From contig CM033108.1 in NCBI GenBank assembly GCA_019321725.1, positions 10,248,060 to 10,312,059 of the forward strand: a stretch of DNA of 64,000 nt, read 5' to 3'. Positions within the stretch are counted from its first letter, which is position 1; each line of letters opens with the position of its first letter. This DNA is from Paulownia fortunei. Lineage: Eukaryota; Streptophyta; Magnoliopsida; Lamiales; Paulowniaceae. The position numbers and the translations under genes were made by a program. Under the pieces are notes generated by a model. The model was not told the DNA's origin. It did not search any database and worked only from the letters and a program-made list of their open reading frames with translations. Shown here in pieces: positions 11,873 through 21,605 of this stretch.

Positions 11873-13576
11873 GCCCTTGCTTGTCCTTGAGCAAGCTTAA
11901 AACAAACATAAACTATTCCACTTTCGTAGGAAATCATGATTGCATTTAGCATATGCAACAAGCCTTTAAACCCCTAGGTGGCCCATAGAGGATGAGTTAT
12001 AGTCTCGTGAAGGTTTCCAGCAGTGATACCTACAAACATCTATAATAACTATCTTCTAACTTTTATTCTCATGAAGCAACAAAGTAATATGGAAATAAAA
12101 TCAAACAAGTGTTGAGTTTAACTCTTAGTCATTCAAAAATCAATACATTTCCATAATAAGCATACTCAAGTGTGTGTGTGGACAGTTAATATCAATAGTG
12201 ATGAAACTATGCATGCTTCAAATAAGTGAATGCTCATAAAACCTTGCAAAAACCATCACCCAATCTCTAACAGAAAAGTTAAACATCGTAGGCTCTTTCT
12301 TTGGTGCAAATCTCCACTACACTGAAGGCACCACACGAAATCAAAAGATTTTCAACAAAGGTTATAATGGAGCCAAATGGTGGTGTTGTAGCTAAGAAAT
12401 AAAAGGATAGGACGCAACAAAAGTTCTAAACACTTCATGGAATTAGAGACAGAATTTATCGATGAAAAATTCTCAAACTCCACAAATTTCATATTAAGGT
12501 CTATTGTTATTGAATTGGACCCCTTTTATTCATCTTGCAACATCTAATTTTTAGTTGCAACTTGTAGCACTTTGCAATTTTTTTCTTTTTTTTTTTAATT
12601 ATTATTTTTTTTTTAAAAGAAACTCCCCCACACTTATCTTCTATTCCAACCTGAATTTCTTTTGTAAGTTCAAGTTGTCAATTGAATGTCTCTTAAACTC
12701 CAATCATTTTTAGAACAAGAATTGGATAATAGTGTATTTAGGCTAGGTAAAAAGATATGGTTACAAAAAAAAAAATTATTTATTGTAAGGTTTAAAGTGG
12801 TTTACTAGGGGGATGTTTTCTTGAAACATCATATAGGAAACAAGCTGATTTGGCAATGGTGCTAGAAAGCCTAATGCCTTAATAATTTTTCTAGTGGCGC
12901 ACTATCAGTCGTTCGCCTCGATGGACCAAAAGTAAAAGTTCTAATACTCAACCCCTACATGTTGAAAATTCAAGTGATGATTAGAGCAAAGGCATAAGAA
13001 CTATCTATTTTGACATGATTGTCTTCACATTAAATAACATAACTATTTGTGCAAAATAAAATTTGAGTATAATTATCGCAAAAATATATTAACCAAATAA
13101 CAACATCAAAGTCTAAAACAACACCCATTATCAATCAAACCATATTATTCATGCTTAATTTTAATCATTGAAGTTGGAAGAACCTATACGACTCAAAAAT
13201 ATAATTGGTAATTCACAAACAATCGTTAAAAACTTCACAAACCTGCCATGTTATGCAAAAAATAGGATGCGTCTCAAGAGTGTTACAATTACCCTTTACT
13301 TAGCCACCTTTTTTTCATGCTTTCAACGGACCCATCAAAAAAACACGCTTGATTTATATTTATTTATTTTTTTTATTTTATTTTATTTTATTTTTTTTAA
13401 ATACTAGAAAAATACATATTAAACATACAAGTCATGATATAAATTATCCCTCTCCCAAACCTAATCGAGATATTATCCCCAATGTCAAAAATAGATAAGA
13501 AAGTAGAGTTTGAAAGATATCACCTAAAGCTGAAAAAAAAACACATACTATTAGATAAAAGCATTAACAATAAGTA
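11873..13576 (-). other. 3' non-coding region of the Athila-like element
   Basis: Between the 3' polypurine tract and the LOG-like copy I see no coding region. It holds a second polypurine-like tract (12621-12636), a T/A-rich run (12576-12615), and an A-rich tract on the element's sense strand (13355-13399) about 180 bases beyond the LOG stop codon. The plus-strand frames here are short and unlike any family. Confidence 0.55.
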
Positions 13577-14218
13577 TCACAGACTAAGAGTCAAATTCAA
13601 TTTGCGTTTTCGACCATTGGTCCTGGTGGACCAATCTACATTGGCCAAGGCTGGATCAGGTTTTGGCACATATGCTAGAAGTTGATCAATCAGCTGGTCA
13701 GGTGTCGGAGCATAAATGATGATTCTTCTCGTAGAAGTTGAAATAAATCTTTTTTTTACAGCATGATCTACAAAATATAGCAAACCATAATAAAAACCAT
13801 TAACATTAAGAATACCTATAGGTTTTGGGTGAATGTTGAGTTGTGCCCAAGAGACAACTTGAAATAATTCCTCTAGTGTACCAAAACCGCCAGGTAGAAT
13901 GATGAATGCATCCGCATTGTTTAACATGTTAGGCATTCTATCCTAAATATTTGATACTTTTAGCTCATCTCTGATGGTCATACCTGTGATATTCTGTATT
14001 GTTAAAGATTTTGGGATAACTTCCAGAGCTTTGACTCCTTTTATATGAGCAGAAATAGCAATATTCCCCATTAAACCCAAATTGCCTCCCCCATATACTA
14101 AATAAATTTTTCTTTCTGCTAAAGTTCTACTAAGATTATTGACTGCCCTTATAAACTCACTATTTTTTCCACAAAAGATACAAATGCAGTTGAATTTATG
14201 AGTCGAAGAAACTTCTAT
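13577..14218 (-). pseudogene. Intronless LOG-family (cytokinin-activating) retrocopy
   Basis: The frame runs 213 codons plus stop, uninterrupted by introns, with one internal TAG at codon 92. It matches the LOG (LONELY GUY) family, cytosolic cytokinin riboside 5'-monophosphate phosphoribohydrolases that release active cytokinin bases from nucleotides. Visible landmarks are CICIFCG (residues 11-17), LVYGGGNLGLMG (40-51), EVIPKSLTIQNITG (66-79), ADAFIILPGGFGTLEE (102-117, the family's PGGxGTxxE active-site motif), WAQLNIHPKPIG and LLYFVDHAVKKRFIS. Length is normal for the family. The expected start codon reads ATA (14216-14218), and codon 92 probably was CAG. An ATG at codon 95 would leave 119 residues without the N-terminal half of the nucleotide fold. 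It lies in the same orientation as the retrotransposon, between the unknown ORF and the 3' LTR. Family assignment is firm. Closeness to the LOG10-type subgroup (LNNADAF, QLNIH wording) is my inference. Confidence 0.88.
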
Positions 14219-14399
14219 GATTTTTTATTTAATTTTAATTTTATTTTTTTTTCTTTTTGAAAATAAGTTGTGCAATAATAGAGTGAGTATAGTGCTATTT
14301 ATTGAGGTGTTAACAAGGGATGCATTTATTGCATGTCTTTTTCTTTTGTCAAAAAGGTTGAAAATAAGGACACATACGAAATTTAAAAATTACCTACTA

Positions 14400-14407
14400 A
14401 CACGTGT
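14400..14407. promoter_or_regulatory. G-box/ABRE-like palindrome ACACGTGT
   Basis: A perfect 8-bp palindrome containing CACGTG, about 180 bases upstream of the LOG-like frame and downstream of the unknown ORF. G-box cores bind bZIP and bHLH factors in plants. One site of this length can occur by chance, so a role is only possible. Confidence 0.25.
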
Positions 14408-14478
14408 ATGTATATGTAGTTGTGATTGTGGCTCACATCTTCCTCTGGTTTTACGTCCAGTAACGGCTTAAACATCGT

Positions 14479-15036
14479 TTATGGGTCGAGGATATGCTTC
14501 CCATCCAGTTTTCTTATAAACTGGCAAACAATATCTTTTAATGTCAGATTTCCAAAACTATAAAGCTCATATTCATTTCGAAAACGATCCCATAAATCAA
14601 GAATTGCACGTTGTACCAATCCACATGAATGCGTCTCAAGAGTCAATATAATGTGATCTAAAGACTCCATACTCAGTCCATTCATAATGAATTTAAGTTT
14701 ATCTTCTCGATTTTTAGAGACCATTCCTAAAGAACGACACTTTGTGTTGCAAGTCCATCTAGCACAAATATGACAAACTTTCATTTTTTTCGCCCTTTGT
14801 TTTTTTGAATATGTGCTTTTACCAAAACCAGACATGCATCTAGTAAGCAAATCTAGAAACTTATGTGAAAACTCACCTGCCTTTACCTTTACTTCAATTA
14901 TCCATCGTATGTCCTCTGGGATGCCCTTGTGCATAAGCATCCTCAATCTTTCAATCCTGATTTTATAAATTTTCAAAATTGTATTTTTAGGAAGAAAAGA
15001 AAATCGCTTCTTAAGAGTTAGAAAAATGTCACCCAT
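14479..15036 (-). CDS. Unknown 185-aa basic protein in retrotransposon cargo
   Basis: I do not recognise this protein. From the first ATG (15036, start MGDIF) it reads 185 codons with no stop, while the neighbouring gag and pol are broken. It is basic, with a lysine/arginine-rich run at residues 73-86 followed by four cysteines spaced C-x2-C-x4-C-x3-C (C88, C91, C96, C100), which could bind a metal. The frame is open 17 codons further upstream, and those codons are strongly hydrophobic (FSLLFSFYFLVLF), but they would need a TTG or lost ATG start. It sits 187 bases after the integrase stop, on the same strand, where Athila elements carry an env-like ORF. I see no clear membrane segment within the 185 residues. 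It could be an element ORF or a captured host gene fragment. Confidence 0.55.
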   Translation of the reverse strand: MGDIFLTLKKRFSFLPKNTILKIYKIRIERLRMLMHKGIPEDIRWIIEVKVKAGEFSHKFLDLLTRCMSGFGKSTYSKKQRAKKMKVCHICARWTCNTKCRSLGMVSKNREDKLKFIMNGLSMESLDHIILTLETHSCGLVQRAILDLWDRFRNEYELYSFGNLTLKDIVCQFIRKLDGKHILDP

Positions 15037-15121
15037 TTTGAAAAGAACAAGAAAATAGAATGAGAAAAGCAAAGAAAATTTGTACAACGATTTCAGTTAT
15101 TTGGAAAACTGACAAGTTCGA

Positions 15122-15130
15122 CTTTTATAG
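15122..15130 (-). promoter_or_regulatory. TATA-box-like element upstream of the unknown ORF
   Basis: In the sense direction of the ORF the sequence reads GGCTATAAAAGTCG, a good match to a plant TATA box. It lies about 90 bases before the ATG at 15036. That spacing would leave a leader of roughly 55-60 bases. It follows the integrase stop, so it could drive the cargo separately from the LTR. Promoter activity is inferred. Confidence 0.4.
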
Positions 15131-15223
15131 CCACGGAGTACCGTTATCCACCATTTAACTGAGAAAAGAAAAAAAATAAAAGAAGAAAAAAAATAATATC
15201 AGAGAAAATGAGTATATACAACA

Positions 15224-16440
15224 CTAATCATAACAACGGTTAGAAAGAAAAAGAATTTCCTCTTGTGAAAATTGATTTTCTAGAAATGGTTTAACTCTTG
15301 GTCCATTTACTTTGAATATGTTACCATTTCTAGGATTCTCAATATCAATCGCCCCATAAGGATATACTTTTTTTACAACAAAAGGACCATTCCACATTGA
15401 TCTCAATTTTCCAGGAAACAAATGTAATCCAGAATTATGAAGCAAAACCTTTTGACCAAGCTCAAATATTTTTCTTGAAATTTTATTATCATGAAAATCT
15501 TTGATTCTTGCTTTATAAATTTTAAAATTCTCATATGCATCATTTCTCAGATCTTGAAGTTCATTGATTTGCAATTTGCACAATTTTGAAGCTTCATCAA
15601 AGTTGAAGTTAAACATTTTGATTACCCAATAAGCTTTATGCTCAAGTTCAACAGGTAAATGATAAGATTTTCCATAAAATATCTTATAAGGAGACATGTC
15701 TAATGATGTTTTGAAAGCAGTTCTATATGCCTAAAGTATATCGGTAAGTCTAAGAGACCAATCTTTACAGTTTGGGTTAACTGTTTTTTCCAAAATTTGT
15801 TTTATCTCCCTATTTGCAAGTTCAACTTGTTCATTTGTCTGAGGGTAATAAGGGGTTGCAACTTTATGTATGATTCCATATTTCCTCATTAAAGTTCCAA
15901 AAACTTTGTTACAAAAATATTTTCCCCATCACTGATAATAGATCTAGGAATTCCAAATCGACTTAAAATATTTTATTTCAAAAAATTTATCACTATTTTG
16001 TGATCAATGTTTCGACAAAGAATTGCCTCGATCCATTTTGAAACATAATCTATGGCAACCAATATGTAAAGAAAATTAAATGATAATGGAAATGGCCCCA
16101 TAAAATCAATACCCCAACAGTCAAAGATTTCAATCACTAGGATAGGGTATAGGGGCATCATATTTGTCTTTAAAAGAGACCCTAACTTTTGACAATTTTC
16201 ACAACTTTTGCAGAAAGTGTGAGTATCTTTGAAAAAAGTTGGCCAATAAAATCCACATTACAAGATTTTTGCAGTAGTTTTCTTTACAGAAAAATGACCA
16301 CCACATACTTCTGAATGATAAAATTTGACAATATTACCTATCTCATTGTCAGGCATACATCTTCGAAAGATTTGATCTGGACAATATTTGAATAGGTATG
16401 GATCATCCCAATAAAAAAATTTAACCTAAGTCAAAAACTT
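15224..16440 (-). pseudogene. Integrase of the Athila-like element (broken)
   Basis: Integrase inserts the element's cDNA into chromosomes. Pieces read in order from right to left. The N-terminal zinc-binding region has its histidines in YHSEVCGGHF and its cysteines in CKSCENCQ (about 16190-16320). The core's first aspartate is in DCWGIDFMGPFP (about 16100), the second in SDGENIF (about 15930; normally SDGGSHF), and the catalytic glutamate in TNEQVELANREI (about 15800-15840). The C-terminal domain, 15224-15697, is open for 157 codons from [20 protein letters not shown] and includes [18 protein letters not shown]. There are stops near 15735, 15945, 15972 and 16261, so no full product is possible. 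A shorter copy of the same region is at 38212-38535. Confidence 0.88.
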
Positions 16441-18050
16441 CTTTTTATCTTGATAATTCCAATGCGATGGCATCTTTCCTGTCATAAGAAAATTAACAAT
16501 GTTAGCAAACCAAGGTAAAATAGAAATATTAAATACTTGTTCATCAGGGAAAGTGTCATTAATAGGTGTGGTTTGAAATGAGTCATCACAAACAAGTCTC
16601 GACAAATGATCACCCACTAAATTCTCTACTCCTTTTTTTTATCTCGAATAGTAACATTAAATTCCTGGAGTAAGAGAATCCACCTAATCAGTCTTGGTTT
16701 ACCATCTTTTTTTGACAAAAGATATTTCAACGATGCATGATCACTGAAAACAACAATTGGTGAGTCAACAAGATAAGATTGAAATTTGTCCAATACAAAA
16801 ACTACAACAAGTAATTATTTTTCAGTTGTTGAGTAATTCAATTGAGCACCATTTAAAGTTTTACTTGCATAGTAAATAACATATGATTTTTTTATCTTTT
16901 TTTTGTCCCAATACAGCTCCAATAGCATAATCACTAGCATCACACATTATTTCAAAAAGTAAAGTCCAATCTGGAGGCTGCATGATTGGAGCAGACATAA
17001 ATATGCTTTTAATCTTAACAAAAGCATTTTCACAGTTTTCAGTCCATTCAAAAATAGTGTCTTTTGTTAGAAGATTACACAAAGGTTTAGATATTATACT
17101 AAAATCTTTGATAAATCTTCTATAAAAACCAGCATGTCCTAAAAATGATCTAATCTCCTTCACAGTCTTTGGTGTTGGAAAATTGACAATTAACTCAATT
17201 TTAGATTTGTCAACCTCAATACCTTCTGATGATATAATATGTCCAAGAACAATACCAGTTGTTACCATGAAGTGATATTTCTCCCAATTGAGCACAATAT
17301 TCTTTTCTTCACACCTGATCAAAACCTTTTCTAAATTAGATAAGCAATCATCAAATGAATTACAAAAAATAGAAAAATCATCCGTGAAGGCTTCAAGAAA
17401 ACGTTCAACCATGTCACTAAAAATACTAAGCATGCATCGTTTGAATGTAGCTGGTGCATTACATAATCCAAAAGGCATCATTCGATATGCAAAAGTACCA
17501 AAAGGACATGTAAAAGTTGTTTTCTCTTGATCTTCAAGTGCAATTGCAATTTGATTATACCTAAAACATCCATCTAAAAAATAATAAAATTCGTGTCCCG
17601 CAACTCTTTCTAAAATTTGATCAATGAAAGGTAATGGAAAATGATCTTTTCTAATAATTGAGTTGAGTTTTCTATAGTCAATGCACATTCGCCAACCAGT
17701 AATAGTCCTAGTTGGAATTAATTCATCATTCTCATTCTTGACTACAGTAACTCCAAATTTCTTAGGTACAACTTGAGTAGGACTTACCCATTCGCTATCA
17801 GAAATATAATAAATGATTCCACTATCCAAGAGTTTAATGGCTTCATTTCTCACTACTTCTTTCATATTAGGATTTAGCCTTCGTTGCATTTCTCTAGAAG
17901 GTTTAGTATTTTTCTCTAGATAGATGTTATGTGTGCAAATGAAAGGATTAATACCTTTAATATCAGCAATGGTCCATCCTAAAGCATTCTTATGCATTTT
18001 CAGTATTTCGATCAACTTACCTTCTTGAGATGCATCGAGTTTGGAAGAAA
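16441..18050 (-). pseudogene. RT and RNase H of the Athila-like element
   Basis: The RT part is open for 384 codons (16861-18015). It shows PTQVVPKKFGVT, GWRMCIDYRKLN, DHFPLPFIDQILERVAGHEF, FAYRMMPFGLCNAPATF and EAFTDDFSIF; in this group the catalytic box is usually F-M-D-D, so the methionine has changed to threonine. FLGHAGFYRRFIKDFS and RNase H's first aspartate in MCDASDYAIGAVLG follow. The frame then breaks near 16890, and RNase H continues as LNYSTTEK, LDKFQSYL, SDHASLKYLL down to about 16620. I see no second RNase H before integrase. The segment 16441-17075 is the source type of the pol part of each unit in the array at 21606-31047. Confidence 0.9.
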
Positions 18051-18780
18051 TTACTACTGGAAAAGTCTCATCTCACCCAAGAAAGAGTATTTCAAATTAA
18101 CTGGCAAAGGTTTCAAATCAACCACGGGAGCTTTAATACTTAATGGAATAGATTTTACTATTGATGATGAAAGTTCTTCGAACCTTGGCTTCCAAAAATA
18201 TTTTTCTTGTACCTGCAAAAATTCATAGATAGTATTAGTTTGTTCCTTTTTACAAATACTTTCACTTTCAAAATAAGTCTCCAAAGAATCTGAAGAGTTA
18301 GTAGTAGCAAAGTATTCATGAACAAGTTCCTCAATCGAATCCACTTCATGTACTTCGACAGCTTCTGCAGGTTGCATACAAACATTAAACACATTTAGTT
18401 CTAAAGTCATATTTCCAAATGATAACTTCAAAATACCATTTCTATAATTGATCAAAGCATTTGAAGTTGCAAGAAAAGGACGACCCAAAATGATAGGAAT
18501 TTGTATATGCGTTTATACAACAGGCTCTGTGTCCAAAATAATGAAATCAACTGAAAAGTAAAACTTATCAATTTGTACCAACACATCTTCTACTATTCCC
18601 TTTGGAACTTTAATCGAACGGTTAGCTAGTTGGAGTACAACAAAAGTTGTTTTAAGTTCTTCCAAACCTAACTGTTCATAAACTGAGAAAGGTAGAAGAT
18701 TTACACTAGCACCAAGATCAAGCAAAGCACGCTCTATTCTAGTGTTTTCTATGATTCATGAAATGGTTGGACAACCTGGA
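18051..18780 (-). pseudogene. Protease region of the Athila-like element
   Basis: The aspartic protease, which cuts Gag-Pol, is marked by LLDLGASVNLLPFSVYEQLG (about 18660-18725), the DLGAS form of the active site typical of the Athila/Tat group, then LANRSIKVPKGIVEDVLVQI and DFIILDTEPVV. After a stop near 18510 it continues as MGRPFLATSNALINYRNGIL (18430-18488) and a linker of about 140 codons to RT. A shift separates the linker from RT near 18050. Another stop occurs at about 18755. The parallel copy is at 39946-40760. Confidence 0.85.
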
Positions 18781-20112
18781 TCTTTGTACTTGGGTGGAGT
18801 GAATTGTTGAATGATTGAACTAACACTTTCAGTTAAAAATGCATTCTTTTGTACATGATGTTTTCTTTTGATTGTACACAAATCTTTCAAAAATTTGGCA
18901 TAAGGTTGAACTTGTTTGATTGCATCTAACAATGGAATATTAATCTTGACTTTTTTAAAAATTTCAAAAATTTCAGCATTTGCGTTCAATTTCTGAGTTG
19001 CTTGCATTCTTTGAGGAAAGTGTGCTGGAGGTAAATATTTTTGTTTTTCATCATTTTCACACTTACCTTCTTCAAACTTACCTTCGTCGTCAAAACTATT
19101 TTCATTTTTCATTTCTGGAGGTGGATTAGAAACTTTCTCCTTGGGATGAATAGTCTTGTCAATAACTTTTCCATTCCGAAGAGTTGTAACTGAATTAGCC
19201 TCCTTGACTGCATTTTCACTTGAAGAAGAAATATGACACTAACTGGAAAGATTAGGTTGAGGTTGAGCAGGAAATTTATCTTTTTTATGAGTACGCAAAG
19301 AAGTTGTCAGTGTTGAAAGTGTGCTTCTGATCTCATTGATAGCTTGTAAAATCTGATTATTGATGTTTGTTTGTTCATGCATAAATGCTTGCAAAGTCTC
19401 CTCAATGGATTTTATATGTGGAGCTGGATAAAAATGAAAGTTTTGTGGTTTTTGTGAATGCAGTGGTTGGGCACGGTTATCATCTCGCTAACTGAAATTG
19501 GGATGATTTCTCCATTATGGATTGTAAGTTTCAGAATACGGAGAATGGAAAGGTTTTCTGAATGTGTTCATAAAATTTGCTTGTACTGTAATGTTTGGAC
19601 ATTCATTGGTGGAGTGCCCCAAAAGTTCACAATTACTACAAACTTCTTCCTCTTACACAGATTTGATTTCCTTTACTTTTTTAAGTTCCATGGCTTCAAC
19701 TTTTCTTGTTAAACTAGCAAGCCTAGCATTTAGATCATCTTCTTAGTTAAGGTAATATTTTTCTTTATTACTATTAGCAAGATTAGATCTAATAGAACCT
19801 TCGAAAGAATTAACACTATGCCATGATTGAGAGTTTTCTGCCAAATGATCTAGATATTCTAGGGCTTCATCAGGTTCCTTATCAAGAAACTCACCATTAC
19901 ACATTGTTTCAACAAATTGTTTTGTTTCAGGAGTTAAACCTTCATAAAAGAAACTAATTAAGCGCCATTTTTCAAAACCATGATGTGGGCATGAATTCAA
20001 CAAATCTTTAAATCTTTCCCAACATTGAAAAAAAGCTTCATTTGAATTTTGAGAAAAAATTTGAATTTGTCTTTTCAAAGCATTAGTTTTATGAGTTGGA
20101 AAGAATTTTTCT
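18781..20112 (-). pseudogene. Gag of the Athila-like element (N-terminus replaced)
   Basis: Gag packages element RNA. Reading from right to left: EKFFPTHKTNALKRQIQIFS (about 20050-20110), FFQCWERFKDLLNSCPHHGF (about 19980-20025), FYEGLTPETKQFVETMCNGE, and the zinc knuckle CSNCELLGHSTNEC (about 19605-19646; C-x2-C-x4-H-x4-C, all four ligands intact). A 118-codon stretch (18756-19112) follows, with YAKFLKDLCTIKRKHH leading into protease. Stops or shifts break it near 19740, 19240 and 18755. The N-terminal half expected upstream (compare the plus-strand copy at 42122-42494) is missing; the frame runs into AT-rich repeats at 20113. Confidence 0.85.
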
Positions 20113-20400
20113 ATATTTATAAAAAAAACATATATTTTGTATATATTTATATATTTATAAATATATGTATTTTTATGTATTTATAAATAATTATACAAAT
20201 ATATAAAATATATATATTTATAAATATCTATATATGTATTTTTATATATTTATATTTGTGAATATATAAATATATATTATAAATATCTATACATCTATTT
20301 TTAAATTTTTATATTTTTTGAATATATAAATGTATTTATATATATTTATATACATATTTAATATATATACATGTACACAAATTACTATTTCAGTATCGAA
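20113..20400. repeat. AT-rich low-complexity block with ~60-bp duplication
   Basis: Almost pure A/T (TATATTTATAAATA words). Within it, 20219-20278 and 20279-20338 form two imperfect direct copies of about 60 bases, both starting ATAAATATCTATA and ending GAATATATAAAT. The block sits where the N-terminal half of gag should be. Confidence 0.7.
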
Positions 20401-20715
20401 AAGCGATTTATTACATACAAATAAAAGCACTTTTACAACTTATATACCAAACACTATATTTTAACTTATTTTATTTTTCAGCAACACGTAGCAAATACTA
20501 TGAATTTCTGATTCTCAACTGATTTCATAACAATAAATCAATTTCTCTAAAAGTAGAAGTTTTTGCGAACACTCCCTTATATTACTAATTACAATTAATA
20601 AAAAACACTTTTGAATGATTAAATAGATAAATAAAATGGGGAAGACATAAGGACTAGTACTTTACTTCCACAATTATGATATTGCCATTCAACATAGAGC
20701 AATTGAAATGCATGT
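20401..20715. other. AT-rich leader, no gene recognised
   Basis: It lies between the AT repeat and the primer-binding site. It contains AAAAGCACTTTTACAACTTA and AGAAGTTTTTGCGAACACTC, wording that resembles plant hAT-type MITEs. I could not identify matching terminal inverted repeats, so I do not call one. Confidence 0.3.
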
Positions 20716-20734
20716 ATTTCTAGTTCCCGGTTAC
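20716..20734 (-). other. Degenerate primer-binding site of the Athila-like element
   Basis: In element orientation the LTR end TTGTAGCA is followed by GTAACCGGGAACTAG, a shortened and mutated form of the tRNA-Asp-type CGTTGCCGGGGA site. It fixes the 5' LTR edge at 20735. Confidence 0.55.
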
Positions 20735-21605
20735 TGCTACAACTTTAAGGTTACAAACCCAAGTACAAGTTGTGTCAAGTAATAAATTTTTCGGGAGTCC
20801 GAGATCGATCCACATGAAACTTGTTTGATGTTTTCGAGTTTATATTTCTTAAAAGATGGGTTGAATGTGCTTTAAAATATAAAGAAAAATTTATACTATA
20901 ATTAAGAAATCAAAGTAAAAAAAGTACTGAAAATTAGGGATTCACTCTTGAGTTTTGGATAGAGCAATGATTATTATTCTTTTTGCCTCTTTTAAATGCC
21001 ATAAATGGAATCCATACATAATGAAGGTTCCAATGGGAAGATGTTATCAGATAGCTGATGCATTAAGGTAATCATGATATTGTCTTACTGTTTGTAAATT
21101 ATCTCTTAACACTAATACTTGTTTATGGTATCAAGTATTTATGCACACCTTTATCTATAACAATTAAATTTCACATTAGTAATCGGTGGAGTAAAATCGT
21201 ACAAAAAGCTAAATGAACCCAAGTATTTGTTGTGCCATTAGTGATACATAAATCAAGAATAGTCACTAAACAATGAGGGTTTCAATCAAAAATTAAAATA
21301 ATAAAACAACACACCTCAACATTATGCACCTTTATAGCCATTCTTCTTCCTTCATCAAGAGCTTACCCTTTCTTGTCAGCTTAAGTGAAATTTAGAAAGA
21401 TATAATAAAAGTAAAAAAAACTAAAAACAGAAAAGAAACTAGAGAATACAATTATATTACTACTAGCAAAATTACATTCCTACTACAAAACTTAGCCTAG
21501 AAAAAGAAAATAATAAAAATTTCTTTCCCCATCTAAGGGTTTTTATGTGTCTTGAATACCATCCAAGAGATCCAACTTATAGTAGAAGAGTGCCTAAATT
21601 TGTAT
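20735..21605 (-). repeat. 5' LTR of the Athila-like element (3' part of the LTR)
   Basis: In element orientation it ends CTTAAAGTTGTAGCA, as does the 3' LTR. It shares the GATCGATC, CTTGAGTTTTGGATAGAG and GGAATCCATACATAATGAAGG blocks. From about 21606 the LTR sequence continues as the first unit of the tandem array, and its TG start is not found. It is more diverged from the 3' LTR than the solo LTR at 35407 is. Confidence 0.75.

Larger units (their letters stand above)
10245..21605 (-). mobile_element. Athila-like Ty3/gypsy element with cargo region
   Basis: A minus-strand element whose parts lie in order from right to left: 5' LTR (from 20735, running into the tandem array), tRNA-Asp-type primer site (20716-20734), gag, protease, RT/RNase H, integrase, a cargo region (an unknown ORF and a LOG-like retrocopy), a 3' untranslated stretch, a polypurine tract (11857-11872) and the 3' LTR (10245-11856). 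The DLGASVNLLP protease motif and the primer site place it in the Athila/Tat group. I see no second (archaeal-type) RNase H, so Athila fits better than Tat. Stops and frameshifts in gag and pol make it non-autonomous today. Confidence 0.8.

Noticed and set aside
14217..14471. Plus-strand 84-codon frame between the LOG copy and the unknown ORF
   Set aside because: Begins in a T-rich tract, low complexity, no similarity; opposite to both cargo genes.
17288..17530. Plus-strand 80-codon frame, with similar frames at 33693-33953 and 39251-39484
   Set aside because: All three are antisense shadows of the same RT segment, conserved only because RT is.
19458..19746. Plus-strand frames in the 19.5 kb region
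   Set aside because: Antisense to gag, including its zinc knuckle; no similarity of their own.
20396..20580. Possible hAT-type MITE (AAAAGCACTTTT wording)
   Set aside because: I could not find matching terminal inverted repeats or an 8-bp target duplication.
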